Shown here: piece by piece, positions 53,475 to 62,712 of the stretch
How the letters are laid out: each line of letters begins with the position of its first letter
Numbering within the stretch: the stretch's first letter is position 1
Assembly (NCBI RefSeq): GCF_013337185.1
Contig: NZ_SWDE01000001.1
Span: 310,001 to 374,000 of the forward strand
Reading direction: 5' to 3'
DNA length: 64,000 bases
Source of the DNA: Serratia proteamaculans
GTDB lineage: Bacteria; Pseudomonadota; Gammaproteobacteria; Enterobacterales; Enterobacteriaceae
Translations under genes and position numbers: made by a program
The notes under the pieces: model-generated
Told to the model about the DNA's origin: nothing
The model's database searches: none
Seen by the model: only the letters and a program-made list of their open reading frames with translations

Positions 53475-54586
53475 GCAGCGGCTCCCGGTTGGTGACGTGC
53501 CGGCCACAGGCCTGCCGGGCGATAAAGCATCACCAGAATCAGGGCCAGCCCATAGAAAAGTTGGCGAATAATCTCTGGATCTATCCACACCTGGCCGAAT
53601 AGCGCCTGTTGCAGTGGCCCCATGGTGCTGCGCAGCAGTTCTGGCAGGGCGGCCAGCAGTAACGCGCCGAGGATCACGCCGGGTATGTGGCCCATGCCGC
53701 CCAGCACCACCATCGCCAATACGGCAATCGACTCTTGCAGGGTGAAGGATTCCGGTGAAACAAAACCCTGGAACGCCGCAAACAGTGCGCCGGCGACACC
53801 GCCAAAAGTAGCTCCAATGGCGAAAGCCAGCAGCTTGAAGTTGCGTGTGTTGATGCCCATCGCCCGCGCCGCGTCCTCATCTTCGCGAATGGCGGTCCAG
53901 GCGCGGCCAACCCGCGAATGCTGCAGGCGTAGGCAGGTAAACAGGATCAGCAACAGCAGGGCGGCGAACAGGTAGTAATAGAGATACAGGGATGAAAAAC
54001 GGATGCCAAACCACGAGTGCATACCGGAAAACTTCAGGCCGAACAGCGTGACCGGATCGATAGCGGAAATCCCTTTAGGACCATTGGTGATATTGAGCGG
54101 ACGGTCCAGATTACGCATCAAAATACGCACTATCTCACCGAAACCCAGCGTGACGATCGCCAGATAGTCGCCACGCAACCGCAGCGTGGGTGCCCCCAGC
54201 AAAATGCCGCACAGCGCGGCCAGCACCGCTGCCAGTGGGATCAACAACAGAATCGACAGATGCAGCCCCTCAGGGAACCACTGCAACAGCAGCGGAAATT
54301 GTTGAGTGAGGTGCGGTGATGAAAGCAGCGCGGTCAGATAGGCGCCGACGGCGTAAAAAGCGATAAATCCCATGTCCAGCAGACCGGTGAGGCCGACCAC
54401 GATGTTCAGACCCAACGCCAGCATCAGATACAGCAGCGCGAAGTCGACAACCCGCACCCAATAGTTGCCGCCGACGGATCCGGCCACCCAGGGGGCCAGC
54501 AGCAGACCGAGCATAAACAGAACCACACCAAGTCTGGCGCGGTGTGGGGAAGCGGTGTGTAGAGTAGAAGCGGTCAGAATAGTCAT
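53471..54586 (-). CDS. ABC transporter permease, LivM-like
   Basis: A 371-residue membrane protein with about ten predicted helices. LivM hallmarks are LNIVVGLTGLLDMGFIAFYAVGAYLTALL, RLRGDYLAIVTLGFGEIVRI, NITNGPKGISAIDP and the ATPase-docking RVGRAWTAIREDEDAARAMGIN. It forms the channel with the LivH-like subunit encoded 9 bases upstream. Confidence 0.93.
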   Translation of the reverse strand: MTILTASTLHTASPHRARLGVVLFMLGLLLAPWVAGSVGGNYWVRVVDFALLYLMLALGLNIVVGLTGLLDMGFIAFYAVGAYLTALLSSPHLTQQFPLLLQWFPEGLHLSILLLIPLAAVLAALCGILLGAPTLRLRGDYLAIVTLGFGEIVRILMRNLDRPLNITNGPKGISAIDPVTLFGLKFSGMHSWFGIRFSSLYLYYYLFAALLLLILFTCLRLQHSRVGRAWTAIREDEDAARAMGINTRNFKLLAFAIGATFGGVAGALFAAFQGFVSPESFTLQESIAVLAMVVLGGMGHIPGVILGALLLAALPELLRSTMGPLQQALFGQVWIDPEIIRQLFYGLALILVMLYRPAGLWPARHQPGAAA

Positions 54587-54595
54587 CTTGTGTCC

Positions 54596-55546
54596 TCAGG
54601 CGCGGGTGGCGACGCGCTCGCCCAGCAGCCCGGATGGGCGCAATACCAGTACGGCAATCAATATCAGGAAGGCAAACACGTCCTGGTAGTTACTGCCGAA
54701 GGTGCCGCCGGTCAGTTCGCCGAGATAACCGGTGCCCAGCGACTCGAACAGCCCCAGCAATAATCCGCCGAGCATGGCACCGCGCAGGTTGCCGATACCG
54801 CCCAGCACGGCAGCAGTGAAGGCCTTGATGCCCGGTAAGAAGCCCATGGAAAAACCGGCATTGCCATAATTGCTGGCCATCATGATGCCCGCTATGGCGG
54901 CCAGCGCGCCGCCGAGGGCGAAGGTCAGAATGATGATGCGGTTGGGATCGATGCCCATCAGGCCGGCAACCTGCGGATTTTCCGCCGTAGCACGCATGGC
55001 GCGGCCAAAGCGCGAGTGCTCGACCAGCAGCAGTAACCCGACCATTACCAGCACGGCGACCCCCAGCGTGGCGATACCGGTACCGGTGATCACCGCGGGT
55101 GCGTGTCCGGCACTACCCTGGGTCAGGGCGATAGGTGACATTGGCAGCAGTTGCGGGAACATTAACGGATTGCGCGACCAGATCAGCATCGCCAGGGTTT
55201 GCAGCAGTAGCGATACGCCAATCCCGCTGATCAGCGGTGCCAGACGCGGGGCATTACGCAGGCGACGGTAGGCCAGCCGTTCAATGCTCATCGACACCAA
55301 CGCGCAGACCGCCATGGCAACCAGCGCCGCCAGCAACAGCATGACGTAAGGTGACAGACCAGGGAAATGATGTTGCAACACGCCGAGGGTAGACAGGGCG
55401 CTCAGTGCGCCGACCATCAGCACATCGCCGTGGGCAAAATTGATAATACGCAGAATGCCATACACCATGGTGTAACCCAGGGCGATCAACGCATAAATGC
55501 TGCCGAGCATCAATCCGTTGACGGTCTGCTGTACCAGCGTATCCAT
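54596..55546 (-). CDS. ABC transporter permease, LivH-like
   Basis: A 316-residue membrane protein with about eight helices: NGLMLGSIYALIALGYTMVYGILRIINFAHGDVLMVGA at the start and RFGRAMRATAENPQVAGLMGIDPNRII as the docking loop. It is the first gene of the seven-gene operon LivH-LivM-LivG-LivF-binding protein-AtcB-AtcC. Confidence 0.93.
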   Translation of the reverse strand: MDTLVQQTVNGLMLGSIYALIALGYTMVYGILRIINFAHGDVLMVGALSALSTLGVLQHHFPGLSPYVMLLLAALVAMAVCALVSMSIERLAYRRLRNAPRLAPLISGIGVSLLLQTLAMLIWSRNPLMFPQLLPMSPIALTQGSAGHAPAVITGTGIATLGVAVLVMVGLLLLVEHSRFGRAMRATAENPQVAGLMGIDPNRIIILTFALGGALAAIAGIMMASNYGNAGFSMGFLPGIKAFTAAVLGGIGNLRGAMLGGLLLGLFESLGTGYLGELTGGTFGSNYQDVFAFLILIAVLVLRPSGLLGERVATRA

Positions 55547-55717
55547 AGGGGGAGTCCCGAAAAATTATGATTCAGGAAGCTCAGAGTAGAGAGTTAGAGA
55601 AAATTGTAAAATAAGGAAATATAATTTCTTATACGGAAAATGTGTGTTTTTAATTTGTTGATTTATTTGTATATTAATTTTAAACCGTCGCTGATGTTTA
55701 ACCGAAATAGTCAACAT

Positions 55718-56626
55718 ATGAAAAAAACAGAACAATGCGTCACCGCGTTGCCTAACGATCCGCCGCTGCGCGCGGTGCGGGCGTTTGAGGCTATCGCCCG
55801 CCTGGGTAGCGTAACCGCCGCGGCGAAAGAACTTGCGATATCCCCTTCGGCAGTCAGTCACCAACTCAAAACGCTGGAGGCCTTTCTGCAAATGCCGCTG
55901 ACCGAGCGGCAGGGGCGTAACCTGATCCTGCGTAACGAAGGACGGGATTATTACCGCTCGATCCGCTCGGCGTTTAACGTATTGCGTCAGGCGACCGAGC
56001 AGGTGCGTGAGCAATCGGCTTCCCGGCAGGTCACCATCAGCCTGATCCCGCTGTTCGGCATGGGCTGGTTTATTCCGCGTTTGCGCGGGTTTTTGCGCGA
56101 GAACCCTGATATCGACATCAATGTGGTGTACGCCAACCACCGTAATTACCTCAGTGACGCTGCCGATATCTCGATTCGTTTTGGTACCGGGCAATGGAGC
56201 GGTTATCGCAGTGAAAAACTGATGTCCGGCAAAATGGTGCCGGTATGCAGTCGGGGGTTTATCAAGGTGCACGGGCTGTTGGACACGCCGGATCAGCTTT
56301 CACCCCTGCCGCTGCTGCATGACGAAGAACGCACTACCTGGATGCAATGGTTTCAGTTGGCCGGAGCCCGTCGGCCGCTACGCAGTACTGGCCCGATGTT
56401 TGAAGATGGCTTGCTGACGCTGGCGGCAGTGCAGGCGGGGTTGGGATGCGCCCTGATGCGAGAGCCGTTGATCGCGCCTTATCTCAGCAGCGGCGAACTG
56501 GTTAAGCTGTTTGACCTGGCAATTGATGACGGCCGAGATTACTACCTGTGCATAAGACAAAACACCGAACTGTCGCCGGAAGGACTGAACCTGCAACGCT
56601 GGCTGCTCAAAGAAGCCGGGGCCTGA
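55718..56626 (+). CDS. LysR-family regulator (GcvA-like) of the divergent operon
   Basis: A 302-residue LysR regulator. The helix-turn-helix is LRAVRAFEAIARLGSVTAAAKELAISPSAVSHQLKTLE, and the effector domain (about 95-300) includes DISIRFGTGQWSGYRSEKLM, the GcvA-type text. The start is uncertain: in-frame ATGs at 55640, 55694 and 55718 all lack a good ribosome site, and I prefer 55718 because family proteins begin close to the helix-turn-helix. It faces away from the importer/ATC operon, the usual LysR arrangement, so it most likely activates that operon with its substrate as signal. Confidence 0.85.
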   Translation: MKKTEQCVTALPNDPPLRAVRAFEAIARLGSVTAAAKELAISPSAVSHQLKTLEAFLQMPLTERQGRNLILRNEGRDYYRSIRSAFNVLRQATEQVREQSASRQVTISLIPLFGMGWFIPRLRGFLRENPDIDINVVYANHRNYLSDAADISIRFGTGQWSGYRSEKLMSGKMVPVCSRGFIKVHGLLDTPDQLSPLPLLHDEERTTWMQWFQLAGARRPLRSTGPMFEDGLLTLAAVQAGLGCALMREPLIAPYLSSGELVKLFDLAIDDGRDYYLCIRQNTELSPEGLNLQRWLLKEAGA

Positions 56627-56712
56627 GGGCAATATGCCAATAAAGGGCTCACGCTAACTGCCTGAATTGACTATTCTGATGATATCCAAAATGGCTTGGT
56701 CGGGAGTCCACA

Positions 56713-58590
56713 ATGACTACAGGGAACGAACCGGAAACGCCTAAAATGAGCCTGCCGTTGCTGGCCGGTGGCGCATTGGGGGTGGTGTTCGGCGATATCG
56801 GCACCAGCCCGCTGTATACCCTGAAAACCGTGCTGTTCCTCTCCGGTGATGCGCCTTCGCCACCGGTGATCCTTGGCCTGCTGTCGCTGATTTTCTGGAC
56901 GCTGGTGATAGTGACCTCGCTGAAATACGCCATGTTTGCCATGCGTATCGATAACCGTGGTGAAGGCGGCATCATGGCGCTGATGTCGTTGTTGGTCAGT
57001 AAGAAAAAGATCCGACCGATGGTGGTGTTTGCCGGGCTGTTTGGTGCGGCGCTGATCTACGGCGATGGCGCGATCACCCCGGCGATCTCGGTATTGTCGG
57101 CGCTGGAAGGGCTGAATATTGTCCTGCCCGAGTCTCAACCTTATATCTTGCCGGCGGCGGTGGTGATCCTGATCAGCCTGTTCGCCATTCAACCCTTGGG
57201 CACCGCGCGTATCGGCAAAGTTTTCGGGCCGATTATGGCGCTGTGGTTCTTTTCCATCGCCGCGCTGGGCATTTGGGGAATTATCCAGCATCCGGCGGTG
57301 CTGATGGCGCTAAACCCGCTGTATGGCATTGATTTTCTGTTTTCCAACGGGCTGACCAGTTTTCTGGTGCTGGGCGGCGTTTTTCTCTGTGTCACCGGTG
57401 CGGAAGCGCTGTACGCCGATATGGGGCACTTTGGCAAAAAACCGATCTGGCTCGCCTGGTTTGGCATTGTTTTCCCCAGTCTGTTACTGAACTATGCCGG
57501 GCAGGCCGCGCTGATCCTCTCTGGTGCTGACGTCACCCAAAATATCTTTTTCCGCCTGTGCCCACCGATGCTGCAAATTCCGTTGGTGATTTTGGCGACC
57601 CTGGCCACCATCATCGCCAGCCAGGCAATCATCAGCGGGGCGTTTTCCATGACCCGTCAGGCGATCCAGCTCGGCTGGCTGCCGCGCTTACTGGTAAAAC
57701 AGACCACCGAAGAGAGCTACGGGCAAATTTACATCGGTGCCATCAACTGGTTGCTGATGGCGGTAACGGTGTTCCTGACGGTGTTCTTCAAATCGTCTGA
57801 CAATTTGGCAGCCGCCTACGGTATCGCCGTGTCGCTCACCATGATCATGACTACCGGCCTGCTGTTTGTGGCCATGCGCGAGGTGTGGCGCTGGGGAGCG
57901 ATCGCCAGCCTGTTGGTGGCCGGCGGCTTCTTTATCGTCGATCTCAGCTTCCTGTTGGCCAACCTCAGCAAGGTGATGCAGGGCGGCTACGTACCACTGC
58001 TGCTGGCCACCCTGGTGTATGGCGTGATGTTAATCTGGCATCGCGGGGTGATCGCCGCTTCCCGCACATTAGGGGAGAAAAGCGTGCCGCTGGCAGATTT
58101 TCTGGCGCATCTCGAGGCAGAAAAGATCCCTCGGGTTCCGGGCACGGCAATCTTTCTTACCCGTACCCTGAGCGGTACGCCGCCGGTGATGAAATGGCAC
58201 GTAAAACGTAACGGGTCGCTGCATGCCAATGTGTTGGCGCTGCATATCATGATCGTTAATGAACCCCGGGTAGCAAATGCCGAACGGCTGGTGATGCGGC
58301 AACAGTCGCCGGGGTTTTGGTGCGGCGTGGCGAGTTATGGATTTATGGAGCGACCCAATATTCCCCGCTTGCTGCAGCATGCCGAGGCGCAAAAAACCGG
58401 ATTGAACTTTGGTGACGCCACTTATTATTTAGGGCATGAGAGCGTGGTGCGCCGCGAAGCCAACGACCGATTGCCTGCCTGGCAACGCAACATTTTTGCG
58501 CTGATGGTGCGTAACGGTATGCACGTGACGGATTACTATTATTTGCCGAGCGATCAGGTGGTCGAAATCAGCCGACGGGTGCCGGTGTGA
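56713..58590 (+). CDS. kup: Low-affinity potassium transporter Kup
   Basis: A 625-residue potassium-proton symporter (E. coli Kup 622). About twelve membrane helices fill the first 440 residues, starting LLAGGALGVVFGDIGTSPLYTLKT; GGEGGIMAL-like NRGEGGIMALMSLL and the YGDGAITPAISVLSALEGL signature follow. The C-terminal cytoplasmic part runs from about 450. GGGAG precedes the ATG. It stands alone between the LysR gene and a cupin gene; in E. coli kup is elsewhere (next to rbs). Confidence 0.95.
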   Translation: MTTGNEPETPKMSLPLLAGGALGVVFGDIGTSPLYTLKTVLFLSGDAPSPPVILGLLSLIFWTLVIVTSLKYAMFAMRIDNRGEGGIMALMSLLVSKKKIRPMVVFAGLFGAALIYGDGAITPAISVLSALEGLNIVLPESQPYILPAAVVILISLFAIQPLGTARIGKVFGPIMALWFFSIAALGIWGIIQHPAVLMALNPLYGIDFLFSNGLTSFLVLGGVFLCVTGAEALYADMGHFGKKPIWLAWFGIVFPSLLLNYAGQAALILSGADVTQNIFFRLCPPMLQIPLVILATLATIIASQAIISGAFSMTRQAIQLGWLPRLLVKQTTEESYGQIYIGAINWLLMAVTVFLTVFFKSSDNLAAAYGIAVSLTMIMTTGLLFVAMREVWRWGAIASLLVAGGFFIVDLSFLLANLSKVMQGGYVPLLLATLVYGVMLIWHRGVIAASRTLGEKSVPLADFLAHLEAEKIPRVPGTAIFLTRTLSGTPPVMKWHVKRNGSLHANVLALHIMIVNEPRVANAERLVMRQQSPGFWCGVASYGFMERPNIPRLLQHAEAQKTGLNFGDATYYLGHESVVRREANDRLPAWQRNIFALMVRNGMHVTDYYYLPSDQVVEISRRVPV

Positions 58591-58690
58591 GCCGTTTGGC
58601 TATAGGTTAAAATCAATGGGTATTTAGCCACCGGCGAGTGAGAGGGTAAATTGCCGTGGCAGCGATGGAGCTGCTAACGGACGAAGCCCT

Positions 58691-58993
58691 ATGTCATTAT
58701 TCGATCTTACTGCGCTGGCCAGCGATTTACCGGAAGCGTGGCGTTCCAGCGTACTGGGCCGTGTCGGCCCGGCCAATATCAAAGTATTGCGGATGGATCA
58801 GCGGGAAATTGCCGTTGAAGTTCATGATTATCATGAGGGATTACTGGTGATCTCCGGGCAGCTGCGAATTGAAGTGCAGGGCGAAGAGATTCGGGTTAAT
58901 GCCGGGCAACTGTATCAGGCCACTGCCGGCGTGCCTCACCGGGTACTGGCAGGTAGCCACGGCACCCTGGTGATATTTGATCTGCCGGAATGA
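58691..58993 (+). CDS. Small cupin-domain protein
   Basis: A 100-residue single cupin: HDYHEGLLVISGQLRIEVQGEEIRVNAGQLYQATAGVPHRVLAGSHGTLVIFDL shows the two cupin motifs with possible metal ligands H and E in the first and H in the second. There is no signal peptide. The ribosome site is weak. It ends next to the convergent TetR gene stop. Function unknown. Confidence 0.8.
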   Translation: MSLFDLTALASDLPEAWRSSVLGRVGPANIKVLRMDQREIAVEVHDYHEGLLVISGQLRIEVQGEEIRVNAGQLYQATAGVPHRVLAGSHGTLVIFDLPE

Positions 58994-59587
58994 TTACCCA
59001 CCGTTTTCCAGCGCCAGTAGTGCAACCTTGACCGCGGCCTCTAACCGGGCGCGGCTGACGCCATCGCGCGCCTGCACCGACAAACCGTGCAGGAAGGCGG
59101 CAAAATAGTCGCCGAGGGCTTCCGCATCGGTTTCTGGTGGCAGTTCCCCCGTCGCAACGGCGGTTCGCAGCCGGTCAATCATGCCCTGAGTACGCTGCAG
59201 GCGGTGTTCTGCCAGCCAGTCTTTGATACCGCTGTTTTCGTCACTGACGCTGGCGGCAGAAGAGACCACCATGCAACCTTGCGGCAGGTCGGTGCGGCTG
59301 TAGAGCGCCACCGCGTCGTCCAGCAGGCGTTTTATTGCCACGCGTACGCTGCTCTCTTCGCTGAAGGCGCGATCGGCAAAGCCACCTTCATGGTTTTCGT
59401 AGCTGGCAATGGCTTCGCGGAACAGCAACTCTTTCGAAGCGAACGCTTTATAAATGCGTGCAGAGGCAATGCCCAACTCGGCGACCAAGTCCGACATGGA
59501 GGTGCCTTCATACCCCTGACGCCAGAAGAGATCCCGAGCCTTCAATAACGCCTGTTCACGGTCGAATTCGCGCGGTCTGCCTGCCAT
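58994..59587 (-). CDS. TetR/AcrR-family repressor
   Basis: A 197-residue TetR-family regulator. The DNA-binding domain is GRPREFDREQALLKARDLFWRQGYEGTSMSDLVAELGIASARIYKAFASKELLF (about 3-58); the C-terminal ligand domain includes LPQGCMVVSSAASVSDE. It is divergent from the sugar isomerase gene across 141 bases that contain a clear dyad (59691-59720). Confidence 0.9.
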   Translation of the reverse strand: MAGRPREFDREQALLKARDLFWRQGYEGTSMSDLVAELGIASARIYKAFASKELLFREAIASYENHEGGFADRAFSEESSVRVAIKRLLDDAVALYSRTDLPQGCMVVSSAASVSDENSGIKDWLAEHRLQRTQGMIDRLRTAVATGELPPETDAEALGDYFAAFLHGLSVQARDGVSRARLEAAVKVALLALENGG

Positions 59588-59690
59588 TCCTCTGCTCCTG
59601 ATTACCTGTTGTTCTGCGCAACAGGATCGCTTAATTCCACTGTAATACCAACGATTTTTTAAAATTCACTTGCTGAGAAATTGATTTAAG

Positions 59691-59720
59691 CCTATTGTTT
59701 GTCAATCGACAACCAATAGG
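59691..59720. promoter_or_regulatory. Operator dyad of the TetR regulator
   Basis: CCTATTGTTTGTC (59691-59703) and GACAACCAATAGG (59708-59720) are inverted repeats agreeing at 12 of 13 positions with centre AATC. The right arm runs into the AGGAG ribosome site of the next gene, so binding would shut off that operon. Confidence 0.75.
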
Positions 59721-59728
59721 AGTTTAGG

Positions 59729-60784
59729 ATGAAAACCTTGAAAGGCCCAAGCCTGCATCTGGCACAGTTCAGTGACGATGCCGCCCCCTTTAACAGCCTG
59801 CCGACTATCGCCCAGTGGGCGGCACAAACCGGCTTTAAAGCTTTGCAAATCCCGGCATGGGACAGCCGCCTGTTTGATTTGGCCACCGCCGCAGAAAGCC
59901 AAACCTATTGTGATGAGCTGGTCGGCATGTTGGCAGACCATGGCCTGGTGGTCAGTGAACTCACTACCCATATTTTTGGCCAACTGATGGCAGTGCATCC
60001 GGCCTATGACGCACTGTGCGACAGCTTTGCGCCAGCGGAACTGCATGGCAACCCGCAGGCGCGAGGTGAGTGGGCGCACCGGCAGTTGCTGTTGGCAGCC
60101 AAAGCCTCTGCGCGGCTGGGACTCAGTGAGATGGGCACCTTCTCCGGTTCCCTGGCCTGGCCGTATTTGTTCCCATTCCCGCAGCGTCCTGCGGGGCTGA
60201 TCGAAACGGCGTTCGATGAACTGGCCAAACGCTGGCTACCGGTGCTTAACGCCTGCGACGAGCAGGGGGTGAATCTGTGTTATGAAATCCACCCGAGTGA
60301 AGATCTGCACGACGGCGTGACCTTTGAAATGTTCCATCAGCGCGTTGGGGCTCATCCGCGCTGCCAGATCCTGTTCGACCCGAGCCACTTCGTGCTGCAA
60401 CAGCTGAACTATCTGGATTACATCGATATTTATAAGGACTTCATCCGTATGTTCCACGTCAAGGACGCCGAGTTCAACCCGACCGGACGGCAGGGCATTT
60501 ACGGCGGCTATCAGTCATGGACCGATCGTGCCGGGCGTTTCCGCTCATTGGGTGATGGCCAGGTGGATTTCAAAGGCATTTTCTCGCGCCTGACCCAGCA
60601 TGGTTACGCCGGTTGGGCGACGCTGGAGTGGGAGTGCTGCCTGAAACATCCGCAAGATGGCGCCCGCGAAGGTGCGGCCTTTATTCGTGATCACATCATC
60701 AACGTCACCGACAAGGTGTTTGATGACTTTGCCGGTGCGCCGGTTGACCAGCAGCAAATCAATACCTTGCTTGGCCTGCGCTGA
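59729..60784 (+). CDS. Sugar phosphate isomerase/epimerase-type TIM-barrel protein
   Basis: A 351-residue xylose isomerase-like/AP-endonuclease-2-type barrel. Likely metal ligands are in LCYEIHPSEDLHDG (Glu), QILFDPSHFVLQ (Asp and His), RMFHVKDAEF (His) and GWATLEWECC (Glu). Members epimerise or isomerise free or phosphorylated sugars and cyclitols. AGGAG lies 6 bases before the ATG. First gene of a three-gene operon with two hydrolases, facing a TetR regulator whose operator overlaps its leader. Confidence 0.87.
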   Translation: MKTLKGPSLHLAQFSDDAAPFNSLPTIAQWAAQTGFKALQIPAWDSRLFDLATAAESQTYCDELVGMLADHGLVVSELTTHIFGQLMAVHPAYDALCDSFAPAELHGNPQARGEWAHRQLLLAAKASARLGLSEMGTFSGSLAWPYLFPFPQRPAGLIETAFDELAKRWLPVLNACDEQGVNLCYEIHPSEDLHDGVTFEMFHQRVGAHPRCQILFDPSHFVLQQLNYLDYIDIYKDFIRMFHVKDAEFNPTGRQGIYGGYQSWTDRAGRFRSLGDGQVDFKGIFSRLTQHGYAGWATLEWECCLKHPQDGAREGAAFIRDHIINVTDKVFDDFAGAPVDQQQINTLLGLR

Positions 60785-60813
60785 GCCACGCTATTCCACC
60801 ACGGAGAACACCG

Positions 60814-61710
60814 ATGACACTGCAAAATAACGGATCCATGTTGAATGGACCTGAACCCGAACACGTCTATACGCGGGTAAACGGCAACCGAATTCACTGC
60901 GTTACGCTGGGCGAAGGGCAGCCGGTACTGCTGATCCCGGGGTGGCCGCAAACCTGGTACACCTGGCGTCATGTGATGCAGGCGCTGGCGGCGGCAGGCT
61001 TTAAGGCGATAGCGGTAGATCCGCCGGGCATTGGCGATTCGGACAAGCCGAACGGCGGCTATGACACCGGCAGCGTGGCCGCGACCTTGCACCAGACCAT
61101 GCTGCAACTGGGGCATTCACGCTATCAACTGGTCGGCCATGACATTGGTATGTGGGTGGGTTATGCCATGGCGAGCGATTTCCCACAGGCGGTGACGGGG
61201 CTGGTACTGACGGAGGCGGTGATCCCCGGATTGGCACCCGCGCCACCGATTTTTGTGCCGGCAGATCAAAACATTTTCCTGTGGCACTTCATGTTCAACC
61301 AACTGGCGGATTTGCCTGAAGCCTTGACGTTGGGTCGCGAGCGGGAGTATCTGAGCTATATCTTTAACCGCTGGTCCTATCGTCGCGATCGGGTGGCGGC
61401 GGAAACCTACATCGCCGCCTATTCTGCCCCCGGCAGCCTGCGGGCCGGTTTTGATTATTATCGCGCCATTCCGGAAACCATCCGGCAAAACCAGCTTCGG
61501 GCCGAGACACCGCTCAGCATGCCGGTGATGACCATTGGTGCCGAGCACGCCACCGGCGATGCGCCCTATGTCACGTTGCAGGGCAACGCCGTTAACCTGC
61601 GCGGCGAAACTGTCGCTGACTGCGGTCATTTTATCACCGAAGAGTGCCCTGAGGCGTTTATCGCTCTGGTGGTACCATTCTTGTTGGGGAGCCTGGCTGA
61701 TGCCGCTTGA
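60814..61710 (+). CDS. Alpha/beta hydrolase of the epoxide hydrolase/haloalkane dehalogenase type
   Basis: A 298-residue alpha/beta hydrolase. The oxyanion motif is LIPGWPQTWYTWRHVM, and the nucleophile elbow VGHDIGMWVGYAMA carries Asp rather than Ser, as in epoxide hydrolases and dehalogenases. The general base is in DCGHFITEE. There is no N-terminal signal peptide. GGAGAA precedes the ATG. It overlaps the next gene by 11 bases, so they are co-translated. Confidence 0.87.
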   Translation: MTLQNNGSMLNGPEPEHVYTRVNGNRIHCVTLGEGQPVLLIPGWPQTWYTWRHVMQALAAAGFKAIAVDPPGIGDSDKPNGGYDTGSVAATLHQTMLQLGHSRYQLVGHDIGMWVGYAMASDFPQAVTGLVLTEAVIPGLAPAPPIFVPADQNIFLWHFMFNQLADLPEALTLGREREYLSYIFNRWSYRRDRVAAETYIAAYSAPGSLRAGFDYYRAIPETIRQNQLRAETPLSMPVMTIGAEHATGDAPYVTLQGNAVNLRGETVADCGHFITEECPEAFIALVVPFLLGSLADAA

Positions 61711-62608
61711 CCCACAGATTGCCCATTTTCTGACGGAAACGGCGGGGGCCGCCGCACCTGCCTCCTTGTTTGAGATGCGCGCAGCCGCAGAGGCTGGGCT
61801 GCTGGCATTGCAAGGCGAAAGCGAAGCCAGTGGTGGCGTCAGGGATGGGTGGGTGACCGCCGACGACGGGCATAAGATCGCCATTCGGGCTTACTGGCCA
61901 GCGGGCGTGGCAATGGGGAAACCTATGCCGGCGATGCTGTACGCCCACGGCGGCGGCTGGTGCCTGGGTTCGCTGGCGCTGTATGACAAACCTTGTCAGG
62001 CACTGGCGAACGCTACTGGGCGGCTGATCCTGTCAGTTGATTACCGACTGGCACCGGAACACCCTTATCCACGGCCGTTGGAGGATGTTTATCAGGCGCT
62101 GTGCGGGGTCGTTGAACGGGCCGACGAGTGGGGGATTGATGTCAATCGCATGGCCGTTGGCGGTGACAGCGCCGGTGGTAATCTGGCAGCCGCCGTTACG
62201 CTGTTGGCCCGCGACCGGGATGGCCCAGGGATTGAACATCAGCTGTTGCTGTATCCGGCGTTGAGTCGCGCTATGGATACGGCGAGTTATCAGGCTTATG
62301 CGCAAGGTTACTTCCTGACCCGGGAGGTCATGGAGTTTTGCTGGGGGCAGTATCTGGCTGACGGAGTCCAGGGGCATGACCCTTACGCAGAACCGCTGCA
62401 TGCCGAGACGTTACGGCAACTGCCACCGGCGACCATTCTGAGCTGTGAGTACGATCCGTTGCGCGATGAGGCCGAGCATTATGCCCAGCGGTTGCGTGAT
62501 GATGGGGTAGCGGTGCGCTGTGAACGGCTGCCGGGCATGGTACACGCCTGTATTCATATGCTGGGGTTGACCCCGACGGCACGGTTGCTGTTCGAAAAGG
62601 TTGGCTGA
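61700..62608 (+). CDS. Hormone-sensitive-lipase-type alpha/beta hydrolase (esterase)
   Basis: A 302-residue esterase of the HSL (GDSAG) group. The oxyanion hole motif is YAHGGGWCLGSLALYD, the nucleophile motif VGGDSAGGNLAAAV, the acid is in SCEYDPLRDEAEHYA and the base is the His in GMVHACIHM. The ATG at 61700 has GGGGAG before it and lies inside the end of the previous gene; the longer frame to 61535 is not used. Third gene of the operon. Confidence 0.88.
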   Translation: MPLDPQIAHFLTETAGAAAPASLFEMRAAAEAGLLALQGESEASGGVRDGWVTADDGHKIAIRAYWPAGVAMGKPMPAMLYAHGGGWCLGSLALYDKPCQALANATGRLILSVDYRLAPEHPYPRPLEDVYQALCGVVERADEWGIDVNRMAVGGDSAGGNLAAAVTLLARDRDGPGIEHQLLLYPALSRAMDTASYQAYAQGYFLTREVMEFCWGQYLADGVQGHDPYAEPLHAETLRQLPPATILSCEYDPLRDEAEHYAQRLRDDGVAVRCERLPGMVHACIHMLGLTPTARLLFEKVG

Positions 62609-62682
62609 ACGAGGTCTAGGTAATGTGGACGCTGAAGCCTGAGTGAGGATCTCCCTCTCCAGGGTGAGGGGAAACAGGCAGA

Positions 62683-62704
62683 ACCCTCTCCCAAGGGAGA
62701 GGGT
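62683..62704. terminator. Perfect hairpin between convergent genes
   Basis: ACCCTCTCCC (62683-62692) and GGGAGAGGGT (62695-62704) are exact inverses separated by AA. A related CCCTCTCC / GGTGAGGGG dyad lies just before it (62653-62671). It serves the ends of both convergent genes. Confidence 0.7.
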
Positions 62705-62712
62705 ATTGTTAA

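Noticed and set aside
55565-56272. 235-codon leftward open frame
   Set aside because: Antisense of the LysR gene, whose helix-turn-helix is unmistakable in the other direction.
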